The position numbers were made by a program, and so were the translations under genes. From NCBI GenBank assembly GCA_039621445.1, contig CP154957.1, positions 43,006,212 through 43,070,211 on the forward strand: a DNA stretch of 64,000 nt, read 5' to 3'. Under the pieces are notes generated by a model. That model had not been told where the DNA came from. It made no database searches and was given only the letters and a program-made list of their open reading frames with translations. Source of the DNA: Euglena gracilis (lineage: Eukaryota; Euglenida; Euglenophyceae; Euglenales). Positions 11,204 through 20,694 of the stretch are shown one piece after another (the first letter of the stretch is position 1; each line of letters begins with the position of its first letter).

Positions 11204-11311
11204 AAAAATTGTGGGCTATAACCCGTATTCAGGCCGTATAACGGGTCAAGGGCGCCTGCGGCGCCCTTGACCCGTTATACGGCCTGAATACGGGTTATGC
11301 CCACAATTTTT
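11204..11311. repeat. 108-bp near-perfect palindrome
   Basis: The arms run AAAAATTGTGGGC...TCAAGGGCGCC, a 3-nt TGC loop, then the inverse. There is essentially one mismatch or indel near TATA versus AT. It abuts the right end of the recombinase element. A foldback element or a cruciform-forming site. Confidence 0.9.
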
Positions 11312-11457
11312 ATATAAAGGCAAACAAACCTTTAACCCTGGGCTCCTGTGATATGGATGCCATTCAGTTCACCAAACAATTCCATTTCATCCAAGTCTTG
11401 TTTTGATTTGGTCAAATTACATGGAATTGGTGTTTTTAGTGCAACACATCTCATGTG

Positions 11458-11956
11458 CAGGGTTGTTTGGTTGATCAAATTTTGGTTAATCGACCACGAC
11501 CCCCCTGGTTAATCGATCGACCAATGCCCAATCGGTTAATTTAAATTTCTTCTCTGAAATGGTTTTACTCTTCACAGGTCCATATTTAGTTCACTTTTTG
11601 CAGACCGTGAACCGTGCTGTATTTGAAGAAGAACTGTGTTTGGGCGAAGGTTTTAGGGGGGCACAGGGGCGACTGCGACGCCTTCGACGCCGCGGTCCCC
11701 GCCCCTGGGCTCCCCCTAACCCTTGGCCCAAACACAGTTCTTCACATAGAAGATACTCCTGAAATGCACATGACAATTAGGGGGGGGGGTTAGGGGTAAC
11801 CCCCCAATTGTTCCGTTGGAAAACCTCCACCTCTACCTCTACCTCCCTCCCTCCACCTCTACCTCTATCCCTCTGTTAATCGGTTAATCGATCGAGGAGC
11901 CTGGTTAACTACGGTTAATCGACCAATTGCAAAGGTCCGGTTACTCATCAACCCTG
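11458..11956. mobile_element. MITE-like element with CAGGGTTG ends and GGTTAATCGATCGA words
   Basis: It begins CAGGGTTG and ends CAACCCTG, the same ends as the hAT-type elements at 14160 and 32145. GGTTAATCGA(TCGA) words lie near both ends. It encloses a separate hairpin (11628-11743). I found no matching 8-bp flanks, so the boundaries are less sure than for the other two. Confidence 0.5.
11628..11743. repeat. Large imperfect hairpin
   Basis: Arms of about 43 bp: GAAGAACTGTGTTTGGGC...AGGGGC at 11628-11670 pairs with GCCCCTGGGCTCCCCCTAAC...CAGTTCTTC at about 11701-11743. Between them is a GC-rich loop with CGACGCC repeats. Confidence 0.8.
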
Positions 11957-12204
11957 CTGGACCCCGTGGGGGGTACACCCCCATTTGTAAAGGATGTTCA
12001 AGCAATCTTTGTCTATCAATGATGTTTTACCCCTCAGTCCCACAAACCTAATCTACCCCCCACAGACCTTGCATTTTCATCTGTGGTTGATTGTATTGGT
12101 GCAGGGTGCTCATTTGACTCCATCTGGACCATTTCTGTGTGATTTGGGCCAGCAAAAGGTCATTTTTTACGATCGCCCACCAGTCTGCGTTGGAATTTGT
12201 TCAC

Positions 12205-12450
12205 AGGGGGGGCTTAAAAGTCAGCGAACTTGACCCGTTAGTACATCAGAGGGGGTAGTCGGCCGAACCCGGTAGTCCTGTACCCGGCGTCTCAAACGCC
12301 GGTTTAAATGAAAAAAAGGGGGGGGGGGCGGACGCCGGTTCTGTCCAAAATCCAGCGTTCCGGACGCCGGGTTTTGGACAAAACCGGCGTCCGCCCCCCC
12401 CTCCTTTTGTTGTAGAATTGCTGAATCTGACCAATAGACATCCAAATTTA
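12205..12450. repeat. Hairpin repeat with GGACGCCGGTT arms
   Basis: The arms AAGGGGGGGGGGCGGACGCC (about 12316) and GGCGTCCGCCCCCCCCTCC (about 12385) flank TGTCCAAAATCC...GGGTTTTGGACA. It starts with the segment shared with 8350-8400. A member of the dispersed GCCGGTT family. Confidence 0.7.
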
Positions 12451-12524
12451 ACACAGACGACTGTTTGGAATGGAGGCTAGACGGTCCACTTTGGGACCCC
12501 GGACACCCCCCCTCCCCTGCCACC

Positions 12525-12755
12525 CTTGTTCAATTCACTTCAGAAGTGAACAGGGGGGGTTCCGAGACCACCCCCTCCCCGTGTACTTGGCTGCACTTGT
12601 TCACTTCCGGAAAAACCTGGAACCCGGAACGACAGCCGCACACCAATCAAGGCATTTTTTTTCAAAAAAAATGGCGCCAGACCCCCTCCCCCCCCCCCAC
12701 TCCGGGAAGTCAACATGTCCAATTCAGTTCAGAAGTGAACAGGGTCCCCTGCCCA
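12525..12755. repeat. TTCAGAAGTGAACAGGG word block
   Basis: TTCA(C)TTCAGAAGTGAACAGGG occurs at about 12533 and 12725, with the partial TTGTTCACTTCCGG between. Several C runs separate them. Non-coding. Confidence 0.6.
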
Positions 12756-13069
12756 GCCCCATGCACCTAGCCTCCAATTTGAGTGCATTGTTGTGTGCTA
12801 GACATTTGTTGCCGTCTGTCAAACGCCCTTGAGAAGAGCTTTTGATCGACGTGTGCAACAGGTTTTTGGGTCTGCAATCCTCAAAATACTTTTCAAAAAA
12901 AATTCACAGTTTAGGCTCCTTTCGCATCCACGATATGGGCTTTTGACAGGTTTCAAGTGAGGATTTTTCATTCTCCAACAAAATTTGGGGTAAATTATTT
13001 TGGAGGATGGTTGTTATTGATGGTTTGGTGGTCGGAGCGGCTGGTTGACAGGCATGGCCAATGGTCACC

Positions 13070-13270
13070 ATGAGGCTTGAGTTCGGACCTCGACAGGGGG
13101 GTCCTGTAGGACCCCCCCCCCCGGTGCCTAGGCTCCCCCTTGTTTTTTTTGTCAGTCCAGATCCTGGACCCCCCCCCCCTTGAACTCGACCGATCCGGTT
13201 GAGTTCGCAACTCAACAAGGGGGTCCCTCGGGACCCCCCCCCCCTTGTGCCTGGGCCCCCAAGTGACCAG
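13070..13270. repeat. GAGTTCG / GGGGGTCC word block
   Basis: TTGAGTTCG..CTCGACAGGGGGGTCC and TTGAGTTCGCAACTCAACAAGGGGGTCC flank C runs of 9-10, with an inverted TTGAACTCGACC between. It forms nested hairpins. Non-coding. Confidence 0.6.
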
Positions 13271-13399
13271 TTGCTGGCGACCACCAAAAATTCCGTGGCC
13301 AATTTCCCCCAGTGAGCTCCACCCACCACGTGGGGTTGCAGGGTCTCTAACCTCCTCGGCCCGGGGGGGGGTGTTTGTTTGTGCAAAACCAACACTCAT

Positions 13400-14050
13400 T
13401 TAGAAACTTGGGGGGGGGGGGCTACAACAAAATGTCTGTAAAAAAACAATGAGGGGTTCAAACCATGAGTCATCTCTTGGAATGGGTACCGGCACATGCT
13501 CATCCATAATTGGAACCCTTTAACATCATTGGATTTGAATGTGAACCTCTGCTCCTTCAGTGTCTTTTTTGTGGAGAAGTGCACTCACATGAAGAACAAG
13601 TGCTGAGAGAGGGAAACGCTTTGAGGAAAACCTTATTTCCAATTCGGATTGAAAAATAATTAACTTTCTCCCTTCTCAACCAAAACTTCTTTTTGAATTT
13701 GAGGTGATTTCTTTTGGGGGGAAATTCCATTTTGGAATTGGTTGGATCACGCTTTTTGGAACAATCTGTGAAGATGCGTCTGGTCAACCCCCCTAAATGA
13801 CGAGGTTTTGCGTTGTGATGAGCTCCTTATATGCCCGACGGTGCCATGCAACAGCAGATTTTTGAGGCATGGGGCTGCCAGGACGGACCTGTCCACCTGG
13901 CTGCCCCGCCTGGCCTGGCTCAATTTCAGCAGTGGCGGCCCGCCGGATGGCGGCTTGGCGGTGACCAAAATTCTAAAAAAGGCACCCCCACAGCACACAC
14001 CCAAACCCACAGGCCACACAATGGCACTCCCATAACATGCATTGGCTCTC
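13400..14050. other. No recognisable gene
   Basis: There are short open frames only. A 76-codon minus-strand frame at 13557-13787 has ordinary composition but no motif I know. The rest is low-information sequence leading into poly-C words at 14065. Confidence 0.4.
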
Positions 14051-14387
14051 GATCCGAAAATAACATGCCCCCCCCCATATTGTACCCCCCCCATAATGTA
14101 CCCCCCCCCTCCGACCCCCCGAAAATTTTTGACCAAAAACTGGCCGCCGAAGGCGGCCGCAGGGTTGGAATTAAAACACCTGGGAGGAGTAAAATACAAA
14201 AAAACTGTTTAAAACGTGTTTCAAACAGTTTCCAACAATTCAGATCGCGAAGACAGCCAGATTCCTAACTTCTGTGTCCTGGGTGTCTATTTTTTTTCCG
14301 CAAAATACATGGCGGACAATTGAAAGCCCCTGGTGGGGACAAATATCCAAGTCAAGAGTTCAACTACCACCGACAGTTACTCACAAG

Positions 14388-14460
14388 TCCTGCTGGTGCA
14401 GGCAGAAGAAGTCCTGCTGGTGCAGGCAGAAGAAGTCCTGCTGGTGCAGGCAGAAGCAGA
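14388..14460 (+). repeat. 24-bp tandem repeat, three copies
   Basis: The unit AAGTCCTGCTGGTGCAGGCA(GAAG) is repeated three times head to tail with no visible change. Each unit holds the inverted pair CTGC/GCAG. It lies inside the hAT-type element. Confidence 0.9.
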
Positions 14461-14704
14461 AGTCAAGCAAAAGTACAAGCTCAAGACAAGACAAAGAAGA
14501 ACTCAAGTTCTTGGGCTTCTCAGCCCTTTGGTCTTGCTGCTGCAGAACTTCACCATGCTGCTGTGGGCTGTATTGGGCCTGCAAAGGCCCCCCATCTGCC
14601 AACCATTAAGTGCTACTTTCAGCTCCAAGGTCTTCTTTTCTGTGTTCTGCATTGCATCCCAAACCTCTGATCAATTGAAGTGGCAAATCCCCAGTTTTCA
14701 CAGC

Positions 14705-15010
14705 ACATGTTTCACCAAAAGCTGTGACACATTTTGCAGCACTTTTGACTTGACATTGAAAACATTTTGCCACCCCAACCCCTCAGTGACACTTTTTGCA
14801 GCAGTTTTGACTTGACATTGAAAAACATTTTGCCACCCCAACCCCTCAGTTACACCGTTTTACCCCAGTGTCCTGCAAAGTCACTGGGCCTGCAAAGGCC
14901 CCCCTGTGACACCATTTCGATCTGTTGCATCATTTTGTCCCAGTGGCCTGCAAAGGCCCTGGGCCTGCAAAGGCCCTGGGCCTGGAAAGGCCCCCCCCTG
15001 ACACCTTTTT
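14705..15010 (+). repeat. Duplicated ~60-bp segment and CTGCAAAGGCC repeats
   Basis: ACTTTTGACTTGACATTGAAAA(A)CATTTTGCCACCCC occurs twice (about 14742 and 14800). It is followed by at least four copies of GGGCCTGCAAAGGCCC. Non-coding. Confidence 0.75.
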
Positions 15011-15054
15011 TGCTCTCAGCCTGAAAAGTCCCCGACAAACTGGCAAACCATGCT

Positions 15055-15210
15055 CCTCCAAACTGGCCAGCACATCTGGCCCAAAACTGGGCAGCACATC
15101 TGGCCGGGTTTGGGCCAGATAGATGTGCTGGCCAGTTTTGGGCCAGACGCGGTGGCCAGTTAAACTGGCAGTTTTGGGCTACAAGTCGTGGCCAGTTTTG
15201 GGCCATGGGT
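15055..15210. repeat. TGGCCAGTTTTGGGCC word block
   Basis: About eight variants of (T)GGCCAGTTTTGGGCC in both orientations. A hairpin forms around GGCCAGATAGATGTGCTGGCC. A related word (GGGGCCAGTTTTGG) recurs at 40.73-40.95 kb. Confidence 0.7.
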
Positions 15211-15211
15211 C

Positions 15212-15425
15212 GTTGGGGGGGTCGGCACGCCGTGGCGAGCCGTCCGGCTAGGGGGGGGGGGGGGGGTTTTTGGCGTGGCGAGGGGGCCCCGGTTGGGGGG
15301 GGGGGGGGTGCGCGGGGATTTTCCAAGAAAATTTTCTTTGGCGCGGCTGACATGGCGTGGCGAGGGGGTCTGAAAAGGGGGGGGGGGTAAAATGGCGTGG
15401 CGAGGGGGTCGGTGAGGGGAGGGGG
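15212..15425 (+). repeat. GGCGTGGCGAGGGGGTC module, copy 1
   Basis: GTCGGCACGCCGTGGCGAGCCGTCCGGCT is followed by a G run, GGCGTGGCGAGGGGG, GTGCGCG.GG.TTTTCCAAGAAAATTTTCTTTGGCGCGGCTGACATGGCGTGGCGAG. The same order occurs at 18713-18855, and the tail alone at 31585-31665. Confidence 0.8.
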
Positions 15426-16119
15426 GAAGGGTGTGCCGACCCCCCTTGGCTTTGGGTCAGGTCCTTGCCAGTTTGGCTTTTTGTGGTGTTTTTGGCCCAG
15501 GCAAATGAAAGCATGAAAAGATAAAAAATGTGCTATGCAGACCCGTTTTCCAAAGTAAAATTCCCACTTTTTGTCCTTTTGGCCGCCCCTTCCCTTCAAC
15601 CGGAAACAAGAATTTTCGTTTTGGCGCATACACCTCAGGCAGAAATTTTTGCCCTTCTCATTCTGGCTCCCCAATCGTTTATCGATGACTGACCTTCGGC
15701 AAGTTGATTGGCTGTCATTTAAGACGCATGGCGGCGGTTTTATACTGCGCACGGCTGCGCTTGTTTTAAACTGATTTAAACTAGTGTTTTAAACGACCGG
15801 TTTTTTACACGACCAACCCTGGGCGGCCGGAAGATTTTTTTGGGGTCGGTGAAAATTCGGCGGATCTTATATTTCCGGCCGCCATCGGAGGACGCAAGAA
15901 AATGGGCTAAAAATCTCTGTACCCCCCCACTCTGAGGGACACCCCCCCATAATGTACCCCCCCCCATAAGGTACCGCTGACGGGGGGGGGGGGCGAGCGG
16001 CCGCGCGGGGGGGAGGGGGGGGAGGGGGGTCCGAGGGCGGCCGCGCGGGCGGCGAGCATCCGAAAATCGGTGGTTTTCGGGTCCAAAAAGTGGCATTTTC
16101 TGCATTTTTGGGCCATTTT

Positions 16120-16365
16120 TGCCCAAAAAAAGTGCTTTTTTGGCCGCGCGCAGAGCGCGCGGCCCCCAGATTTGCCATTTTATGTCCGAAAATGGTCATT
16201 TTTGGTCATTTTTGGGCCTCAAAAAAGTCGCGATTTTTTACAAAAAAAATTTTCTTGGCTATGCTGGGCACAGTGGGGGGAGGGGGGGGTCCAGGGGGGG
16301 CGGCCGCGAAGGGGCCGCGCAGGGGGGGTGGAGGGGGGTCCCGGACCCCCCCCCCCGAGCGGCGC
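16120..16365. repeat. GC-hairpin module (paralogue of 7.13-7.33 kb)
   Basis: Hairpin GGCCGCGCGC-AGA-GCGCGCGGCC, then CCATTTTATGTCCGAAAATGGTCATTTTTGG, poly-A, ATTTTCTTGG, then GC words (CGGCCGCG, GGCCGCGC) and GGGTCCCGGACCCCCC. Same architecture as the 7.13-kb copy with a different stem. Confidence 0.65.
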
Positions 16366-16559
16366 GCCTAGCCTCCCTTGGATTTCTAGGGGTTGGTTCG
16401 TGACTCGGGGGGGGGGGGGGCTGTGGCCCCCACACGTTTCTTTGACGTCACTCAACACCATGGCACCAAAAATGAAGCAAGGTCTTGTCTCGTCTGTCGC
16501 ATTGCATTGGGTTGGTTCACATCGCAGGGATCCCAAAGTGGATTTATGAGGGCACACAC

Positions 16560-17145
16560 GGGTGGATTCATGCCCCCCCCCATAATTTAGTACCCCCATA
16601 ATTGAGAGCACCTCCCCCATAATTGACCCCCCATGCAATTACCCCCCCCCCTAATGACCCCCCTTTGCCCGGCTAGGACCCCGGCGGGCAACTTAGGGGG
16701 GGGGGTCACTTAGGGGTAGGTGGTGACATTCATGAAAAGTGGTCGGAAAGAAACAGGAATGCAAATTTCACCTGACAAACGCCACCGTGTGACAGATTAC
16801 TTGACATTTTGAAAAAAGGCTGACAAAAAGGCTGGAAAAAAACCTTCTGGTGAGAAGATTAACCGCTCAGTCGCACCGGTCAACAAACAGACGGAGCACG
16901 CTCCCCACCGCATCGTCGGCGGGCCAAGGCAACGGCAGCAGGATGCCACACCACGGTCGCTGCTACCACCCCCCCCCCCCTTATTGTCCCACCGACCTCT
17001 CCCCGGGAGGCCCGACCGGACAATAAGGGGGGGGGGGACAATGAGGGGGTACCAAAGGAATTTCATTGGCCGGGCCAAAAAATCCCCCGTCGGCCGGGGT
17101 CCACGGACAATAAGGGGGGGGACAATAAGGGGGGGGGGGTGGTAC
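16560..17145. repeat. CATAATT and GGACAATAAGG word blocks
   Basis: Between C/G runs, 16570-16710 repeats CCATAATT(G/T)A and 16975-17140 repeats GGACAATAAGGGGG (inverse TTATTGTCC). Each word appears four or more times in both orientations. No coding potential was seen. Confidence 0.7.
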
Positions 17146-18060
17146 TTCTCCCCACACTAGAACTAGCCCAAGGACAAAAGCCACCCTGAACCTTGACGAG
17201 TCTCACCCCGAACGCCCCGCCACCCAGTCACCCCAGTACCCGGGCCACTTACGCCCCCGCAGCCTCTGCTTAACCCCTCCTGACTATCCATGGGGTCCCC
17301 ATCTGTACATAGCTCCCCTCTCCCCTGAACACTCAAATCCAGTACGTTGTGCCACTGGTCGGTGGATTCGGTTCGCCCCCCCACCGTGTGTCTTATTATG
17401 AGGAAGCCTCACCTTCAGGAGTTTCTCCCTTTTGGAATAAGTTTTAATTTAATTTAATAAGTTTTATCTTTCTTCTAACTTCAGATACAAGCTATTTGGA
17501 GGATCAGGAATGCATTGCTGCAGGATTTTTTGAAGACTGAATCAAATATGCCGATCTGAAGGTGTATTTTGAAGAGTGATTGTAATGGTCTTTTCTAGTG
17601 CATCTGGACCACTTTCAAAAATTTGGCATTTTCTCCAAAATTTTGGTCCGCTGGGTGACAATTTTAAGTCCCACCCTCTCTCTCGTGTGGCATGTCTTCT
17701 GTTGTGCGTTCTGTTTTTATATGATTTACTGAACGTTCTCGTGGTTTTCTGTTTGTGTTTTACAGTTTTGGAACTTTTGCTGCCATTTCAAAGATCACTG
17801 GCTGCAGCTCTGTGTCTTTGGCTTGATGTTTTGGTGACATTTTGGCCTTCCATTCTGTGTTTTCTTGCTGTGCAGTTCAAAAAGGTTGTTTCACTTGTTT
17901 TTGCCTTTTTTTTGCCAAGAGGGCTTTCAAAAAGAACTTTGTTTGTTCTGGCGTTCTGTTGAGACCACCCCACATCTTGGGTCCACATCTTGGGCAGTTT
18001 GGAGAACACTTTTAGTGCCACAGGTGGGGACCAGTTTTGGTGTCAAGGGTTTCTCTTCTT
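17146..18060. other. No recognisable gene
   Basis: This is ordinary-composition DNA. A 128-codon plus-strand frame at 17576-17962 is Leu/Val/Phe-rich, with hydrophobic stretches that would score as membrane segments, but it shows no family motif and the T-rich composition alone explains it. I do not call it. Confidence 0.4.
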
Positions 18061-18079
18061 GGGGGGCGGGTTCAAAAAA

Positions 18080-18270
18080 TTACACTCTACTATGCCCCCC
18101 CATATTGTACCCCCCCAGGGAGCCATTTTCTGGGGGGGAGGTACATTATGGGGGAGGTACAATATGGGGGGGCCAAGGTCATGGTCCATGGTCACTCCGA
18201 TCGAAACCATACACAGTCAATCCAATGGGGGGGTTACATTATGGGGGGGGTACAATATGGGGGGGGCATG
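18080..18270. repeat. CATA(A/T)TGTACC word block
   Basis: CCCCATATTGTACCCCCC, GGTACATTATGGGGG and GGTACAATATGGGGG alternate between runs. The same word family flanks the hAT-type element at 14065-14110 and 15940-15980. Confidence 0.7.
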
Positions 18271-18284
18271 GTACCATGCCCCCC

Positions 18285-18625
18285 CCCGAGCTATTCCCGT
18301 CCCCGGGACCCTTTACGGCCCAATGGGAACAGTACGGGGGGGGGGGACAGCTCGGGGGGGGGGGGGCTAGGCACCTCCCCCCGAGCTATTCCCATACCCG
18401 ACCCTCGGGCAACCCAAAAGGAGTCATTTTTGGCAACTTTTTTGGATGTTCGCAAAAAATGGTCAATTTTGTGCACATTTGCCAAAAGGTGATTTTTGAA
18501 AATGGTCCAAAAAAAGTCGATTTTTGACCACTTTCTTAGGAAGTTCTTTATGAAAAGTGCTATGACAGTGAGCTATTCCCGTACCCCCAATGGGAATAGC
18601 TCGGGGGGGGGAATAGCTCGGGGGG
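18285..18625. repeat. GAGCTATTCCC word block
   Basis: GAGCTATTCCCGTA / GGGAATAGCTC occurs about seven times in both orientations, with C/G runs of 5-12. It can form several alternative hairpins. Confidence 0.7.
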
Positions 18626-18712
18626 GGGGGGGGCATGGTATTTCATACAGTTTCGTGTACAAAAGGTTTCCGGAAAGGCACCGTCCGTACTTTTTTTGAA
18701 CAACTTGAAGGG

Positions 18713-18858
18713 GGGGTCGGCACGCCGTGGCGAGCCGTCCGGCTGGGGGGGGGGGGTTTGGCGTGGCGAGGGGGTCCCGGATGGGGGGGGGAGGGGTGCG
18801 CGAGGGTTTTCCAAGAAAATTTTCTTTGGCGCGGCTGACATGGCGTGGCGAGGGGGCT
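18713..18858 (+). repeat. GGCGTGGCGAGGGGGTC module, copy 2
   Basis: Same order and near-identical words as 15212-15425, but the G runs are shorter. It contains the same TTTTCCAAGAAAATTTTCTTTGG palindrome-like core. Confidence 0.8.
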
Positions 18859-19056
18859 CCCGGATCTGGCCTGGGGGGTCGGCCCACGGTCGCCAAAGGT
18901 CGCTATGGGTATTTCCTACTCAGTCTTTTTTTGCCATGTAGCGGTGTAGGCAACTGTTCCAGGGCCCTAAAAAAAAAAATCCCTTGTGTGTGCAACTCCT
19001 TTTGTGTGTAAGTTGCGCTAATTTGCCGTGGAGCACATTTTTTGACATCAACCCAC

Positions 19057-19533
19057 TGTTGTATCCGTGGTGCCCGCCCTGGAGTTTCCAGTCCCTCGGG
19101 GCCGGCACCCCGTTGCGTAGGATCTTTTACCCTGCCCAGGGTGTTTTCAATTCCTCTCGCGGCTTGTTTTAAAATTTGCATTTTCTTTTGTTTTGGTGGG
19201 TCTTTTTGGTGAAAACAGGTGAGTTGGGTGGCTCACACCTTTCCTTTGATAAAAAATCCACAAGACCAACAGCACAATACAAGCAATTCAGCAATTCCAA
19301 AACCAGCACCAATGTAATTCACCACGTACTGTCCAGGTAAGAATGATAATTGCCACCAAGATAATTCAATTCTTGAACTTCAAACAGACAAAAACACTGA
19401 CAGAGCCCTGTGCAGGGACAATGGGGTCAGCTGCTAATAATTCCTAATAAGATTTGCCTAATCCTAGCTGCAGAGTCATCAGGCTGGGCAGTTAGGTTAA
19501 GTTGTTTTGGGCACTCAGCACCCCTGACTCACA
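19057..19533 (-). repeat. 3' LTR of the methyltransferase element
   Basis: 477 bp. On the minus strand it starts TGTGAGTC and ends TACAACA. It differs from the 5' LTR at about five positions (four of them in the first 40 plus-strand bases), so the insertion is recent. It carries a copy of the first ~41 gag codons, which then runs out of homology at the LTR edge. Confidence 0.95.
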
Positions 19534-19545
19534 CTCCCCTTCCCG
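19534..19545 (-). promoter_or_regulatory. Polypurine tract
   Basis: On the minus strand GGGAAGGGGAG sits directly before the 3' LTR start TGTGAGTC. This is the expected position for priming plus-strand cDNA synthesis. Confidence 0.8.
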
Positions 19546-20694
19546 AAGGAGTTGTTTACAACTCTTCACGACTCCAATAGGAAGGGGTACGGAGTGCACT
19601 CGTTGTGAGGAGGGGGCGAGCGAGGGGACCGTTGTGGTTCAGGGTCCCCCCCCCTCAGGGGGCTGTGCCGTTCAGGATCGTTTTATGGCCGGGGGGCTGA
19701 GTCAAATGTTCCCCTTTGACAGTTGGGTCTGTGCGGGGTCTGGTGTGTTGTCCCCCCCCCCCAGCCCGCCTAGGGCTGTTTGTCGTTTGGGGGGGGGGCA
19801 GGCGCCGTTGTGAACCAACCGCCAGCCACGGTTAAATTTTCAGGAAATTTTTATTTCCAGGCCAGGTGAGTTGATTTGTCACGGTCAGGGTCCTAGACAG
19901 CCGTTTTCTGTTCGGTTAGCCAATTCGGTGTCTAGGCTTGGTGTCTGTTCGGTGGGGGGTGGGTCCAGCTGGGGTCTTCCAGCCCCCCCCCCCCCAGGCA
20001 AAGCGGTCAGGCTCCGGCCGGGGACGAATTTTAATAAAATCAGTTGAGGGCTGGGTTTTGGGTAAAAATCAGGCTGGGCCAAGGACAATGGTTTTTTTTG
20101 TATTTTTGATGTTTTTCTGGGGGGTAGGCTGGTTTGTGCGAGGTCAGGTGCTGTGGAGGGTCCTCGCCCCCCCCCCCCCCCAGGCCGGTGGCCCGGGGTC
20201 GGCCAGGTCTGCGTTTTTGGGTCAAAGTCAGGTTCCCCTTCCACCGTTTGCCCAGTTTTGGCTGGCTGCCACGGTTGGGGTTGGGGGCTGTGTTTTGTTT
20301 TTTGTTTTTTACAGGTAGGCTGGCCAGGTCCGGGGGGAAGGTTCGTTCTCCACGGGGGGGTCCCAACCCACAACAATAACGATGAAGCATTGAAGAATGG
20401 ATTGATTGGCTGAAGAGAGGCACTTGAGGTCAGTCAAATCGGGTCGGATCGGGTCTTGTACGGGACAGTTGGGCTGGTTCGAGTCGAGCTGGCCAGCGGT
20501 TCAGATTCAGGTGGGCTGGCCAGGGGGCTGCCCAGGCCCGTTTTGTCGTTTTCAGTCAGGCAGGTCTTGTCACAGGTGTGTAGTTCAAGTCAGTCGAGGT
20601 TGGTATGGGTGGTAGGGTTGGGGTTGGCTTTGGGGTCGTTCGGGGTGTCGACGTGACGGTGTCTGTGAGGGGGCCCAGGGGTATGTGACATGTG
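19546..20694 (-). other. 3' untranslated region of the methyltransferase element
   Basis: About 1.15 kb between the pol stop and the PPT. It has several C runs of 7-15 (minus strand) and no sustained open frame with recognisable motifs. The region is longer than gypsy elements usually carry here. Confidence 0.6.

Larger units (their letters stand above)
14160..15821. mobile_element. hAT-type non-autonomous element, 1.66 kb
   Basis: Ends are CAGGGTTGG (14160) and CCAACCCTG (to 15821). It is flanked by a perfect 8-bp duplication GGCGGCCG at 14152-14159 and 15822-15829, the signature of hAT insertion. Subterminal GTTTAAAAC-type words are seen at both ends. The interior has three tandem 24-bp repeats, a duplicated ~60-bp segment, CTGCAAAGGCC repeats, a TGGCCAGTTTTGGGCC block and a G-run module. 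No transposase frame was found, so it would depend on a transposase made elsewhere. Confidence 0.88.

Noticed and set aside
11458-11956. Full hAT assignment for this CAGGGTTG-ended segment
   Set aside because: The flanking 8 bases do not match (CTCATGTG versus CTGGACCC), so it is kept only as MITE-like.
14850-15752. 300-codon minus-strand frame
   Set aside because: Crosses several unrelated repeat blocks inside a hAT-type MITE; Pro-rich from G runs and no motif.
17576-17962. 128-codon hydrophobic frame as a membrane protein
   Set aside because: T-rich composition explains the Phe/Leu/Val content; no motif or conserved neighbour.
19057-19533. Left LTR as the start of another tandem copy, because it contains the gag leader
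   Set aside because: Homology ends exactly at TGT...ACA LTR borders with matching 4-bp flanks, so it is a normal 3' LTR that happens to include the leader codons.
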